Below, one piece after another: positions 1 to 8,991 of a stretch of DNA of 64,000 bases. Each line of letters begins with the position of its first letter. Positions within the stretch are counted from its first letter, which is position 1. The DNA comes from an uncultured Desulfovibrionaceae bacterium (GTDB taxonomy: Bacteria; Desulfobacterota; Desulfovibrionia; Desulfovibrionales; Desulfovibrionaceae), in assembly GCA_944325325.1 (NCBI GenBank), contig CALUZP010000149.1, positions 54,396 to 118,395 on the forward strand. Reading direction: 5' to 3'. The notes beneath the pieces are model-generated. The model had not been told where the DNA came from. It saw only the letters and a program-made list of their open reading frames with translations, and ran no database searches. Made by a program: the position numbers and the translations under genes.

Positions 1-43
1 GATCAGACCCTTCGGCAAGGCCGAACAGCAGGAGGCCAAGTGA
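1..43 (+). CDS. frdA: C-terminal tail of fumarate reductase flavoprotein subunit (partial)
   Basis: The first 43 bases hold an open frame ending IRPFGKAEQQEAK at a TGA (41-43) that shares one base with the ATG of the next gene. Such stop/start coupling is typical of frdA-frdB. Only 13 residues are visible, so the assignment rests on the neighbour being FrdB, not on a motif. The GGAGG inside this tail (31-35) is the ribosome-binding site of frdB. Confidence 0.5.
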   Translation, partial: IRPFGKAEQQEAK

Positions 44-840
44 TGCGCAAGCTCAATATCGACGTGTTCCGCTACAATCCGCTGGATCCGGAATCCAAGC
101 CGCATATGCAGACCTTCGTGCTGGATGAGACGCCCAGCATGACTCTGTTCATCGCATTGACCCAGATCCGCGAAACCATCGATCCGACACTCATGTTCGA
201 CTTCTGCTGCCGGGCGGGCATCTGCGGTTCCTGCGGCATGGTCATCAATGGCCGCCCCGGTCTGGCCTGCAGCACCCAGACCAAGGATCTGCCGGATCAT
301 ATCGTGTTGCAGCCTCTGCCGTTCTTCAAGCTGTTGGGCGATCTTTCGGTGGATACAGGCACCTGGTTCCGTCAGGCCTGGGAGCGGATCGAGTCATGGA
401 TCCATACGGATAAGACGTTCGATCCCAACGAGGAAGAAGAACGCATGGACAACGAACTGGCCAATGAAATCTTTGAGCTCGACCGCTGCATCGAATGCGG
501 CTGCTGTGTGGCCGCCTGCGGCACTGCACTGATGCGCAAGGATTTCCTGGGCGCAACGTCCATCAATCGCCTGGCCCGTTTTTACATCGACCCGCGCGAT
601 CACCGCACGGAGGAAGATTTCTACGAAATCATCGGCGACGACAACGGCGTGTTCGGCTGCATGGGCCTGCTGGCCTGTGAGGACGTCTGCCCCAAAAAAA
701 TCCCTCTGCAGGATCAGCTGGGCATTATGCGCCGCATGACTGCCCTGCAGTCCGTGCGCGGCATCGTCCCCAAATTCCTGCTCGATCGCCTGAGTCCACG
801 CCGCTGCGGCTGCTCCTGCAGCGAACAGCATAACGACTAA
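43..840 (+). CDS. frdB: Fumarate reductase / succinate dehydrogenase iron-sulfur subunit
   Basis: Electron-transfer subunit of a membrane fumarate reductase, passing electrons between the quinol-side cytochrome b subunit and the flavoprotein. About 265 aa. A [2Fe-2S] plant-type domain comes first (FCCRAGICGSC near residue 55, later Cys near 76). It is followed by the two-cluster ferredoxin domain: CIECGCCVAAC near 149 for one cluster, and Cys 206, 212 and 216 for the other cluster plus a shared ligand. The length and the long segment between the domains resemble the Wolinella/delta-proteobacterial type. I chose ATG 43 over GTG 40 because GGAGG (31-35) sits correctly before it and it overlaps the upstream TGA. 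It is the last gene of its operon, followed by a strong terminator. Confidence 0.93.
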   Translation: MRKLNIDVFRYNPLDPESKPHMQTFVLDETPSMTLFIALTQIRETIDPTLMFDFCCRAGICGSCGMVINGRPGLACSTQTKDLPDHIVLQPLPFFKLLGDLSVDTGTWFRQAWERIESWIHTDKTFDPNEEEERMDNELANEIFELDRCIECGCCVAACGTALMRKDFLGATSINRLARFYIDPRDHRTEEDFYEIIGDDNGVFGCMGLLACEDVCPKKIPLQDQLGIMRRMTALQSVRGIVPKFLLDRLSPRRCGCSCSEQHND

Positions 841-861
841 GACACAGACGGGCTCTTCATG

Positions 862-896
862 CCTGGGAGAAGGTGGCTCCTTCTCCCAGGTTTTTC
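862..896 (+). terminator. Intrinsic terminator after frdB
   Basis: A perfect 12-bp stem (862-873 with 879-890), a 5-nt loop (TGGCT) and an immediate run of T (891-895). It closes the frd operon. Confidence 0.92.
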
Positions 897-1316
897 TTGT
901 TCATCCCGTACGCCTCCCAGCACCGCTGCATGGACAGGCCCTGAGCTTATGCCGGCGATTGAGGAGACGTTGCCGCCCTCTTCAGCCCGCCCCTCTTGCG
1001 GCGCTAACGCACCCATTCCGCCTGACGCTCTCTTGAAAGAACGCCCTTGTGACCTCTGGACGTAATCCAGTGCTAAAAAACAGGTAAAAATTTTGTCGCG
1101 CCGCCCCGGAAAGGTTTGACCCGCCTGCCGGGGCCTGCTACCCCTCTGCATACCGCTGCCGCCAGAGCCGGTGCTCCGGCTGCGCCCCTGTCCATGGGAA
1201 AATCCGTGCTGCTGCCGCCAGTCCCGCTTGCACAGCCGGGGCGCTGATGCTGAAAGCGGCACCCTGCCGGCCAGCATGGCAACGGGACATGCAACACCAC
1301 ACCGTTCAAGGAGGCA
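897..1316. other. Intergenic region frdB-mgsA, no gene seen
   Basis: GC-rich and without a credible coding frame: open frames on both strands have no ribosome-binding site and low-complexity, Arg/Cys-rich translations. It presumably holds the mgsA promoter, but I cannot point to -35/-10 boxes with confidence. The only clear element is AAGGAGG (1308-1314) just before mgsA. Confidence 0.6.
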
Positions 1317-1793
1317 ATGCCTATGGGAGAAGTTCAAGGCATTCGGCGCATCGCGCTGGTCGCACACGACAACTGCAAGGCAGCCCTTGTCCAATGGGTC
1401 AAGCGGCACATGGATCGGCTGCACGATCGGGAGCTTGTCTGCACGGGCACCACAGGCCGCCTGGTTCGCAAGGCTCTTGAAGAAGAACTGGGCTCAGCTG
1501 CCACGGCCGTGAACATGGAAATTCTGAAGTCAGGCCCGCTTGGCGGGGATCAGCAGCTTGGCGCACGCATTGTTGAAGGCAAAATTGACATGCTGATCTT
1601 CTTCTGGGATCCCATGCAGGCCCAGCCCCATGACGTGGATGTCAAAGCGCTGCTGCGAATCTCCAGCCTGTATGACATCCCCGCTGCCTGCAACGCCATG
1701 ACAGCTGACTTTCTGATTGCCTCACCGCTTTTTCTCAATCCTCCGCAGACCCCGCCCCACGACTTTTCAAGCTATACCGAGCGGCCCCTGTAG
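1317..1793 (+). CDS. mgsA: Methylglyoxal synthase
   Basis: Converts dihydroxyacetone phosphate to methylglyoxal and phosphate, a bypass of lower glycolysis under phosphate limitation or sugar-phosphate overload. 158 aa, normal for the family. Visible signatures are IALVAHDNCK at the N-terminus, CTGTTG (phosphate-binding loop), SGPLGGDQQ with the catalytic Asp, and FFWDPM followed by HDVDVKALLR. ATG 1317 is preceded by a consensus AAGGAGG at good spacing; ATG 1323 is an in-frame alternative. It stands alone. The fba-gapA pair a few kb away works on the same triose-phosphate pool. Confidence 0.95.
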   Translation: MPMGEVQGIRRIALVAHDNCKAALVQWVKRHMDRLHDRELVCTGTTGRLVRKALEEELGSAATAVNMEILKSGPLGGDQQLGARIVEGKIDMLIFFWDPMQAQPHDVDVKALLRISSLYDIPAACNAMTADFLIASPLFLNPPQTPPHDFSSYTERPL

Positions 1794-2383
1794 CCTTCCC
1801 TGCACACCATACTACCAGGCCCATACTGCGTTTTCCCTGTCAGCCGGTCAGGTGAACGCATTCATGACGCTCTCACAGAAATGCCTGTGGCAGGCATGGC
1901 TGTCCGGCGCCCTGTCCTTTCCTCCTTTTCTTGCCCGGAGCCCGGGGATTCCACGCCTGGATTGCCTGGTCTGCCGCAGCGTGGCGTGTCCTGGCGCTGT
2001 CCGGCCTGCGTCACCCAGCGGCGTTTTGAGGCGCCTCCTTCCGACAGATGGAAACGCCTGACGCACACCGGGCATTCGTGCGTTTTTCCAGTGGCAGCAG
2101 CCTGACTCACGACGCCAGTATCCGTATCCTCCCAGACGTGGAGCTGCTCAAGGCGCCTCTGGCGGGCTTCCGGTAACAGCGCCGTCTGTACGCACAAGGC
2201 CAACGCAGGCCTGCTGCCTGTGCCAAGGGCATGTACGCCGCCCCGGATCTGCAATGGCTGCTGCCCGGCAGCACTCCGCGGCATACAGCAGAGACCACAG
2301 CCGCCGTGCATTGACGATGCGCCCCCCTTGTAGCATGATGTATGCAGCAATCGTCGTAAACGCCTTCAACCCGCGAGGGGCAT
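1794..2383. other. Intergenic region mgsA-ilvA, no gene seen
   Basis: About 590 bp with overlapping open frames on both strands, none with a recognisable product, ribosome-binding site or plausible composition. GAGGGG (2375-2380) serves ilvA. No clear terminator or riboswitch seen. Confidence 0.55.
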
Positions 2384-3874
2384 ATGACCAGACAGGATAC
2401 CCTTCTCCAGCAAATCATGCGGGCCAGAAACCGCGTCTATCAGCTCTGCGCGCCATCACTGCAGGAAAGCTATCCGCTGCCTGCCGGAGGCAGGCTCCTG
2501 CTCAAACGCGAGGATCTTTCCCCCATTCACGCCTACAAATGGCGTGGGGCCTACAACATGATGGCTGCCCAGCCGGAAAACGTCCTGCACGACGGCGTCA
2601 TCACCGCTTCGGCGGGCAACCATGCCCTGGGTGTGGCGCTTGCCGCCGCACGCCTTGGCTGCCATGCCGACATTTACATGCCGAAGACCGTGGCGCGTGT
2701 CCGTACTGAAGAAGTCGAAAAAATGGGCAAGGGAAATGTGCGGGTCATCATTGCCGGCGACTCGTACGATCAGGCCGCCGACGCCGCACGCAAGGTCGCC
2801 GAGGAAGAAGGCCTGCTCTATGTACCGGCGCACGACGATCTGATGGTCATGGCCGGACAGGGCACTATCGGCGACGAAATCATGCAGGAATCGGTAACGC
2901 CTGACGTCGTCTTCCTACAGATAGGCGGGGGCGGACTTGCCGCCGCGGTCTCGTGCGTCATCAAGTCATATTCGCCGGACATCCACATCATCGGCGTTGA
3001 AGGAGAAGATCAGGCCAGCATGGCCGCCGCCTTTGCAGCCGGTGAACCCGTCACCCTGCCGTATGTGGACGTTTTCTGCGACGGCACCGCTGTCCGGCGC
3101 GCCGGGGAACTGACCTTCCCGCTTTGTGTGGAAGGCCTTGACGAGCTGATGACTGTCAGCAACGACGACGTCTGCGCCGCTATCCAGCGCCTCTGGGACA
3201 TGACCCGCAGCATGCCCGAACCGGCCGGAGCCATGGGCATGGCCGGCTTCATGAAACGTGAGGCCGAATTTGCCGGCAAGAATGTGGCCGTCATCGTCAC
3301 CGGCTCCAACATGGATTTCCCGCGGCTGGCCTGGATCGCCCGCAGAGCGGGGGTGGGCGCAAGCCGGCGCTACTTTGAAATCGAACTGGCCGAACGGTCG
3401 GGCACCATGCTCGAACTGCTGCGCGACATTGCCGATCTTGACCTCAATATCGAAGACTTCATCTACGGCAAAGTGCATGAAAGCCGCGCCTACCCGGTGT
3501 TCGGATTCGCCGGCCGCAAAGAGCACCTTGCCGCGCTGGAAGCGCGCCTTACCGAAAAGGGCTACGGCTTCAAGGACGTTTCAGGCCGTGAAGACGTGAC
3601 CTTCCGTATCGTGCGCTGCGATCCCAAACTGTGCAGCCGGCTGTATCTGGCCGTGCTCGATTTTCCGGAGCGCCCGGGCGCGCTGCTGGAATTCATGGCC
3701 GGTGCAGTCCAGTGGTGCAGCATCTGCTATTTCAACTATGTCAACCGGGGCGATCTGGTAGGCAGGGCGCTCATGGGCTTTGAGTTTGCCTCGGACAAGG
3801 CCAAAACCTCATTCATGGAATACTTGAACGCCTGCGGATGCCACTATCAGCCTGTGGATCCCGCTATCCTGTAA
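2384..3874 (+). CDS. ilvA: Threonine deaminase (biosynthetic threonine ammonia-lyase)
   Basis: PLP enzyme making 2-oxobutanoate from threonine, the committed step of isoleucine synthesis. 496 aa: a catalytic fold-type II PLP domain (about 1-325) plus two ACT-like regulatory domains (about 335-496), the length of the isoleucine-inhibited biosynthetic form. The PLP lysine is K52 in HAYKWRGA, the substrate loop is SAGNHALG and the phosphate-binding loop is GGGGLAAA. The first ACT repeat starts at RYFEIELAERSGTMLELL and the second at LYLAVLDFPERPGALLEF. GAGGGG lies 4 nt before ATG 2384. It is not clustered with other ilv genes; thrC, which supplies threonine, lies about 20 kb to the right. Confidence 0.95.
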   Translation: MTRQDTLLQQIMRARNRVYQLCAPSLQESYPLPAGGRLLLKREDLSPIHAYKWRGAYNMMAAQPENVLHDGVITASAGNHALGVALAAARLGCHADIYMPKTVARVRTEEVEKMGKGNVRVIIAGDSYDQAADAARKVAEEEGLLYVPAHDDLMVMAGQGTIGDEIMQESVTPDVVFLQIGGGGLAAAVSCVIKSYSPDIHIIGVEGEDQASMAAAFAAGEPVTLPYVDVFCDGTAVRRAGELTFPLCVEGLDELMTVSNDDVCAAIQRLWDMTRSMPEPAGAMGMAGFMKREAEFAGKNVAVIVTGSNMDFPRLAWIARRAGVGASRRYFEIELAERSGTMLELLRDIADLDLNIEDFIYGKVHESRAYPVFGFAGRKEHLAALEARLTEKGYGFKDVSGREDVTFRIVRCDPKLCSRLYLAVLDFPERPGALLEFMAGAVQWCSICYFNYVNRGDLVGRALMGFEFASDKAKTSFMEYLNACGCHYQPVDPAIL

Positions 3875-3947
3875 CCCGCGCTGCGGCGGGCCTCAGACGC
3901 CTGCCCAGCACGATTCTGCCTGTGAAATCCGGGTGGAGACCTCCATC

Positions 3948-4652
3948 ATGAACATGTCGCATTATTCCAGGGAACTGCCCTGGTTCAAACCTGTGCCCTG
4001 GCTAGACATGGCCGACGGATCGGGCGATATGGGCACAGGCCGCATCCCTTCCGATGAGGCCTGTTTTGCCCTCCATGACCGCTACGGCACCATGGAACAT
4101 ATCCGGCAGCACTGCCTGCGCGTTGCCGATCTGGCCACAGCCATGGCGCAACGGGCCGTCGATCTGTACGGACTTGACGACGGACACCCCCGGCCCGACG
4201 GCATCCATCCCGCCTGCCCTGCACGTCTGGTGGCGACAACCCGCGCGGCCGGTCTGCTGCACGATCTGGCCAAGACCTACTGCATCAGGCACGGCGGCAG
4301 CCACGCCCAGCTGGGCGCGGCCTGGGTTCTTGAGGCCACGGGCAACTACCGCATCGCTCAGGCCATCTTCCTGCATGTCGAATGGCCGTGGGACTTTCCG
4401 GCCAACGTCTGCTCACCGGCACTGTTTGTGACTTACGCAGACCGCCGGGTCAAACACGACACCTATGTCACCGTGCGTGAACGCTACCGGGATCTGCTGG
4501 AGCGTTATGCCAAGACCGACGCGTGCCGCCGTACGACGATCTCGTCTGCCTACGACCGCGTTCTGACCCTCGAACGCGCCCTCTCGGCGCAACTGGAGCT
4601 TCCTCTTCATGCGTGTACTGTTGATTGCGGGCGGCTGGTCCCCCGAACGTGA
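3948..4652 (+). CDS. HD-domain metal-dependent phosphohydrolase-like protein
   Basis: About 234 aa with an HD fold: an early His in MEHIRQHCLRVA, the HD pair in AGLLHDLAKT, and downstream His/Asp candidates around FLHVEWPWDF and YADRRV. HD proteins hydrolyse phosphate esters of nucleotides or tRNA ends; the substrate here cannot be told. I chose ATG 3948 because GGAG (3935-3938) precedes it by 9 nt; an in-frame GTG at 3933 would overlap that site. The last 44 bases overlap the start of ddl in another frame, so the two are probably translationally coupled with waaA in one operon. Confidence 0.8.
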   Translation: MNMSHYSRELPWFKPVPWLDMADGSGDMGTGRIPSDEACFALHDRYGTMEHIRQHCLRVADLATAMAQRAVDLYGLDDGHPRPDGIHPACPARLVATTRAAGLLHDLAKTYCIRHGGSHAQLGAAWVLEATGNYRIAQAIFLHVEWPWDFPANVCSPALFVTYADRRVKHDTYVTVRERYRDLLERYAKTDACRRTTISSAYDRVLTLERALSAQLELPLHACTVDCGRLVPRT

Positions 4653-5523
4653 CATATCCCTGCTGGGCGCCCAGTCGCTTCTGGAAACCCTCAAATCGCT
4701 GGGACACTCCGTCACCCTGTTCACCCTCAGTGAACGGCTCGACGAGCTGCTGGACGCCGCGTCCAAACACGACGTGGCCTTTATCAATCTGCACGGTTCA
4801 CCGGGAGAGGACGGACTTGTCCAGGCCATGCTTGATCGTGTGGGCTGCCCCTACCAGGGTGCTGACGCGGCAGGCTCATTCCTGGCCCTGCACAAGGCCG
4901 CAGCCAAGGCTGTGCTCAAGCGGGCCGGCCTGCGCGTTCCTGAAGGACGGTTTCTGACTTCGCTGCCCGAACCCGGCTGGGATCCGCAACTTCCCTACCC
5001 TCTGTTCGTCAAATCCAACACCGGCGGTTCCAGCCTGAACATGGCCAGGGTCACCAGCCCCGAAGAGTTGCGGACAGCGCTGGAAAGCATCTTTGCCACC
5101 GGGTGCGAAGTGCTTGTGGAACCTTTCATCCCGGGAAAGGAACTCAGCTGCGGCGTCCTTGGCGACAGCGCACTGGAACCTGTGCTCATCGTGCCCAAGA
5201 GCGCCTATTTTGATTTCCATGACAAGTATGCGGGAGAAGAAGGCACGGAAATCTGCCCCTCTCCGCTGCCGCGCAATATTGTAGAACAAATCAGGCAGGC
5301 AGCTCTGACTGCACACCGCGCCCTCGGGCTGCGCTCCTACAGCCGGACGGATTTCATCCTGAAGGACAACGGAGAGCTGTACGCCCTGGAAGTCAACACT
5401 CTTCCCGGCATGACCAATGTCAGCCTGGTGCCCAAGGGCGCTGCGGCAATGGGCATTTCCTATGCGCAGCTTGTGCAGCAACTGCTCGAACTGGCGCTCA
5501 AGCGCGGGAATCATCACGCATGA
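4609..5523 (+). CDS. ddl: D-alanine--D-alanine ligase
   Basis: ATP-grasp enzyme joining two D-alanines for the peptidoglycan stem peptide. 304 aa, the DdlB length. The N-terminal domain opens VLLIAGGWSPERDISL, with the INLHGSPGEDG loop. The central ATP-grasp lid includes PLFVKSNTGGSSLNM and VLVEPFIPGKELSCGVLGD. The C-terminal metal and active-site part has YSRTDFILKDN and LEVNTLPGMT. GGAG (4595-4598) precedes ATG 4609. Its first 44 bases lie inside the HD-domain gene and its stop overlaps the waaA start (ATGA), so the three genes are tightly coupled. Confidence 0.95.
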   Translation: MRVLLIAGGWSPERDISLLGAQSLLETLKSLGHSVTLFTLSERLDELLDAASKHDVAFINLHGSPGEDGLVQAMLDRVGCPYQGADAAGSFLALHKAAAKAVLKRAGLRVPEGRFLTSLPEPGWDPQLPYPLFVKSNTGGSSLNMARVTSPEELRTALESIFATGCEVLVEPFIPGKELSCGVLGDSALEPVLIVPKSAYFDFHDKYAGEEGTEICPSPLPRNIVEQIRQAALTAHRALGLRSYSRTDFILKDNGELYALEVNTLPGMTNVSLVPKGAAAMGISYAQLVQQLLELALKRGNHHA

Positions 5524-6884
5524 GCCTTGAATTCAGGCATGTTGTCCTCTCCCGGTTGTACGGTCTGGCCTGGCGTCTGGCCAGACCGGTCCTGCGCCGC
5601 AACAAGCGGCTGGCAGACGGCTGGAGCCGCCGCCTTGTCCCGACGGACTGGGCCAGGCCGGCGGACTTATGGATTCAGGCAGCCTCAGGCGGTGAAGCCT
5701 ATCTGGCCAGCGAACTTGTCAGCGCACTGCCGGCGCTGCCCGACGGGGCCGTCCGCAGGATTCTGCTCACGACATGGACGCGGCAGGGCCTGGAAGTCCT
5801 GCAGGGCATGAAGGCCAGACTCAGGGAGAGCCGTCCGGATCTTGCCCTTGAGGTCACGCTGTTCCCTCTGGACAGCCCTGCCGGGATGTACCGGGCTGTA
5901 TGCCAGGTCAACCCTTCGGCTGTCGTGCTTCTTGAAACGGAGCTCTGGCCTGGCCTGCTCTTTGCCTGTGTCCGCCGCCATGTACCGGTAGCCATCGTCA
6001 ACGGCCGCATCACCTCCAAAAGCCTTGGCGGCTACCGCCTGCTTGACAGGCTGGCCCCCGGTTTCTGGCAGGCCGTGGCCCCGGCCCTGGTGACCGCCAC
6101 CACACCGGACGACACGGCCCGTTTTGCCAGATTGTTTGGCATGCCCGAAGACGATCCCAGACTGCACACCGTGCATAACATCAAGTTCGACCGCGCCGCG
6201 CGGGATGCAGAAGCCGCCTGCGGCACGATTAACCCTCAGACCGTGCAGCTGGCGCACCTGTTGCCCGATGCAGCGGCCCATCCGGTCATTCTGCTGGCCT
6301 CCGTGCGTGAAGAGGAAGAAGCGATCCTTGGACCTGTTGTGCAAAAGCTTGCTCAGCAGAAACCCGAAGCCACCGTGGTGATTGCGCCACGGCACATGCA
6401 CCGGGCAGGCAACTGGGTGCAGCGTCTTGAACAGGCCGGCCTGACTCCGGCGCGCCGCTCCTGCCTGAGCGAAAAGCAGCCAGCCGCCCCCGGGCAAATT
6501 ATCGTCTGGGATACATTTGGCGAGCTGAACGCGCTGTATGCGCTGGCCGGACGTGTCTTTGTGGGCGGCAGCATGGCCCCCCTGGGCGGACAGAACATGC
6601 TCGAACCGCTGGCGCACGGACGTGTGCCGCTTACAGGGCCCTATACTGACAATTTCAACTGGGCCATGGACGACACCGATCTGCCCGGGCTTGTCCAGGC
6701 AAAACTGGCGTTGCGCTGTGGCGATGCAGCGCATCTGACACAGGCACTGCTCGACGATCCTGCAGGCGGGGTTGCCCCGGAAGACATCCGCCGGCAGTTT
6801 CTCGCCTGGCTTGAAGCCCGGCGCGGCGGCACAAAACGCTGCAGTGAACTCGTTGAAATACTTTTAACCAAGGAATTTCAATAG
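5520..6884 (+). CDS. waaA: 3-deoxy-D-manno-octulosonate (Kdo) transferase
   Basis: Membrane-associated GT-B glycosyltransferase that adds Kdo to lipid A precursor, so the organism makes LPS. 454 aa. Typical features are LWIQAASGGEAYLASEL (family usually H/A-S-x-GE), LETELWPGLL, IVNGRITSKS in the N-terminal domain, and GGSMAPLGGQNMLEPLAHG in the sugar-nucleotide half. It starts in a 4-nt ATGA overlap with ddl, so it is co-translated with the HD gene and ddl. No terminator follows directly; the sequence after the stop is AT-rich. Confidence 0.93.
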   Translation: MSLEFRHVVLSRLYGLAWRLARPVLRRNKRLADGWSRRLVPTDWARPADLWIQAASGGEAYLASELVSALPALPDGAVRRILLTTWTRQGLEVLQGMKARLRESRPDLALEVTLFPLDSPAGMYRAVCQVNPSAVVLLETELWPGLLFACVRRHVPVAIVNGRITSKSLGGYRLLDRLAPGFWQAVAPALVTATTPDDTARFARLFGMPEDDPRLHTVHNIKFDRAARDAEAACGTINPQTVQLAHLLPDAAAHPVILLASVREEEEAILGPVVQKLAQQKPEATVVIAPRHMHRAGNWVQRLEQAGLTPARRSCLSEKQPAAPGQIIVWDTFGELNALYALAGRVFVGGSMAPLGGQNMLEPLAHGRVPLTGPYTDNFNWAMDDTDLPGLVQAKLALRCGDAAHLTQALLDDPAGGVAPEDIRRQFLAWLEARRGGTKRCSELVEILLTKEFQ

Positions 6885-6923
6885 ATTCTATATAAAAAGA
6901 TATTTATTTCACAATTTATACCC

Positions 6924-6952
6924 TTGTCTTGAACCGCAAAAAACACTATCTT
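6924..6952 (+). promoter_or_regulatory. Candidate sigma-70 promoter for the universal stress gene
   Basis: TTGTCT (6924-6929) and TATCTT (6947-6952) separated by exactly 17 bp in an AT-rich stretch 77 bp before the uspA-like gene. It matches 4/6 at -35 and 4/6 at -10. Chosen by eye only. Confidence 0.35.
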
Positions 6953-7028
6953 GAAACTGTACGAGACTTCCAACACGTTGAGAAGTTTTCTGTACATCCG
7001 ATACACCCTGTAGCGATGGAGGCGTGTT

Positions 7029-7481
7029 ATGCCCGAATTCAAGAAGATTATCTGCGCACTGGATCTTTCCGATCAGAGCAAGCAGGTGGCCGAATATGCC
7101 GCCATGGTAGCCAAGCTGTCCGGAGCGAGCATCATTGCCGTGTACGCTGCCCCCACGCTCACGCAGTATACAGGTTTCCATGTTCCGCCGAACACCATTG
7201 ACAATTTCGTGGGCGAAATCGTTTCCGGCGCTGAACAGTCCATGGCTGATTTCGTCGCCGAGAACTTCCAGGGTGTCAACGCGCGCGGCATGGTTGTCGT
7301 CGGCTATGCAGCCGAGGAAATCCTCAAGCTGTCGGAAGTTGAAAAGGCTGACCTGATTGTGATGGGCACCCGCGGCCGCAAGGGCCTTGATCTGATTCTG
7401 TTCGGCTCCGTGGCTGAAAAGGTCGTCAAGAGTGCCAAGTGCCCTGTGCTGACCATCCGCCCGGACGATGCTGACCTCTAG
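7029..7481 (+). CDS. Universal stress protein (UspA family)
   Basis: Single-domain 150-aa USP. The N-terminus KKIICALDLSDQSKQVAEYA and the ATP-binding signature GTRGRKGLDLILFGSVAEKVV (G-x2-G-x9-G-S) suggest the ATP-binding subclass. Such proteins are small cytoplasmic dimers induced by energy or oxidative stress; the specific role is unknown. GGAGG (7018-7022) precedes ATG 7029. Monocistronic: its own upstream AT-rich region and a strong terminator directly downstream. Confidence 0.93.
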   Translation: MPEFKKIICALDLSDQSKQVAEYAAMVAKLSGASIIAVYAAPTLTQYTGFHVPPNTIDNFVGEIVSGAEQSMADFVAENFQGVNARGMVVVGYAAEEILKLSEVEKADLIVMGTRGRKGLDLILFGSVAEKVVKSAKCPVLTIRPDDADL

Positions 7482-7530
7482 TCTGCCGCAGCGGGCTGGA
7501 ACTTGCCCGCCTGCATGACACAAACGCTGA

Positions 7531-7566
7531 AAACGCCCTTTCCCCGTAAGGAAAGGGCGTTTTTTT
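7531..7566 (+). terminator. Intrinsic terminator after the universal stress gene
   Basis: A perfect 13-bp stem (7531-7543 with 7550-7562), loop CCGTAA, and a T-run through 7566. Confidence 0.93.
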
Positions 7567-7902
7567 GTGAAATGCAGAAATGCTGCAAAAGCCACCAGGC
7601 AGGATGCGCCTGTCAGAACGTCCCGCGATACAATTCTGTCCGGCCGCACCTGCCCGTCAATGCAATTGGGATATGCCGGGATGTTGTTTTCCCGGGCAGA
7701 TGACCTGGCTTTCGTGAAAAAACTGTGTCCTTCACAACGGTCACGCCGGTCAGCCGGGAAACCGGCCGCATTCCGCCATAAAACAAGAACCGCCGCATAC
7801 GCGACGGTTCGTTATGCCATCTGGCCTGCCAAAAGACAGGCCCGGCTGAATGAGGAAGGCCAGCCCATTTCAGGGGACAGGCCGTTCCCTCAGACGTCCG
7901 GC
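7567..7902. other. Convergent intergenic region, terminators only
   Basis: Lies between the plus-strand stress gene and the minus-strand gapA. It contains the gapA terminator (7780-7810). A long plus-strand open frame running from here through gapA and fba is the antisense shadow of those genes. Confidence 0.6.
7780..7810 (-). terminator. Intrinsic terminator of fba-gapA
   Basis: Read on the minus strand: a 10-bp stem (7810-7801 with 7796-7787, one G-U pair), loop GTAT, then TTGTTTT (7786-7780). Located about 95 bp after the gapA stop. Confidence 0.75.
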
Positions 7903-8907
7903 CTACATGAAGCTGCCGACGTGGCGGATGAGCCGCAGCAACTGGTTGGTAAACCCGGCTTCGTTATCGTACCAGATAAGCATCTTGACCATGCTGCGAT
8001 CCATGACGGCGGTGCTCAGCGAGTCAACCACACCACCATGCGTGTCGCCGTTGTAGTCGACAGACACCAGAGGTTCGTCCGAATAGCCCAGGGTGTCCCG
8101 CAGATAGGATTCAGAAGCACGGCGCATGGCGGCATTGACGGCCACGGCAGTGACTTCCTTCTCCATTTCGCAGGTCAGGTCAACCATGGACACGTTGGCG
8201 GTAGGCACACGCACGGAAATCCCGTCCATCCGGCCCTTGAGCTCGGGGATCACAAGGCCCACGGCCTGGGCCGCGCCGGTGGAGGTGGGGATGAGCGACA
8301 GGGCGGCGGCGCGGGCACGGCGGATGTCTTTCTGCGAGCCGTCAAGCAGACGCTGGCTCATCGTATAGGAGTGGATTGTCGTGATCAGACCGTGGTTGAT
8401 CCCGAACTCCTCGTTCAGCACCTTGGCCACGGGAGCAAGGCAGTTGGTCGTGCACGAAGCGGCCGAAATCACGTCATGCCTTTCCGGATCATACATGACC
8501 TGATTGACGCCCATGACGATGGTCACGTCACCATCCTTGATGGGAGCACTCATGATGACCTTCTTGGCGCCGGCTTCCATATGCAGGGCGAGGTCATCAC
8601 GCTTTTTGAGAGAACCGGAGGTATCCACCACGATGTCTGCGCCAAAATCGGCCCATTTCCATTCTCCCTTACCATAGCGCGTCACCGGGACTTCACGATC
8701 ATCGATCATGATCCCCTTGTCAGTGGGATAGACTTCCCCGGGAAAACGCCCATGCACGGAGTCGTACTTCAGCAGATGGGCAAGGTCCTGGTTACTGGCG
8801 CGCGCATTGACAGCGGCAATCTCAAATTCGGAGTTGTGCTGGGAAATCAAGCGAGTCAGGTAACGGCCGATACGGCCAAAACCGTTGATGCCCAAACGTA
8901 CGCTCAT
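7903..8907 (-). CDS. gapA: Glyceraldehyde-3-phosphate dehydrogenase
   Basis: Phosphorylating GAPDH of glycolysis/gluconeogenesis. 334 aa. The Rossmann start is RLGINGFGRIGR, the catalytic Cys is C152 in SAASCTTNC, and the inorganic phosphate loop is IPTSTGAAQAVG. The end of beta-2 reads AAVNARAS (residues 31-38), where NAD-specific enzymes normally have N-D; the missing Asp could relax cofactor choice towards NADP, though that is inference. AAGGAG precedes ATG 8907. It follows fba on the same strand with an 84-bp gap containing a hairpin, so the two probably form one operon with differential expression. Confidence 0.95.
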   Translation of the reverse strand: MSVRLGINGFGRIGRYLTRLISQHNSEFEIAAVNARASNQDLAHLLKYDSVHGRFPGEVYPTDKGIMIDDREVPVTRYGKGEWKWADFGADIVVDTSGSLKKRDDLALHMEAGAKKVIMSAPIKDGDVTIVMGVNQVMYDPERHDVISAASCTTNCLAPVAKVLNEEFGINHGLITTIHSYTMSQRLLDGSQKDIRRARAAALSLIPTSTGAAQAVGLVIPELKGRMDGISVRVPTANVSMVDLTCEMEKEVTAVAVNAAMRRASESYLRDTLGYSDEPLVSVDYNGDTHGGVVDSLSTAVMDRSMVKMLIWYDNEAGFTNQLLRLIRHVGSFM

Positions 8908-8950
8908 GTCGGAGACTCCTTGGAACTTTCCTGCAAAAAGTTGAAGAAAA

Positions 8951-8979
8951 CGGGCCGCCGAAGTCCCTCCGCCGGCCCG
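8951..8979 (-). terminator. Hairpin between fba and gapA (attenuator or weak terminator)
   Basis: On the minus strand CGGGCCG pairs with CGGCCCG around a 15-nt GC-rich loop, followed by TTTTC. The stem is short, so read-through into gapA is expected. Confidence 0.4.
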
Positions 8980-8991
8980 GGGAACCCTGTG

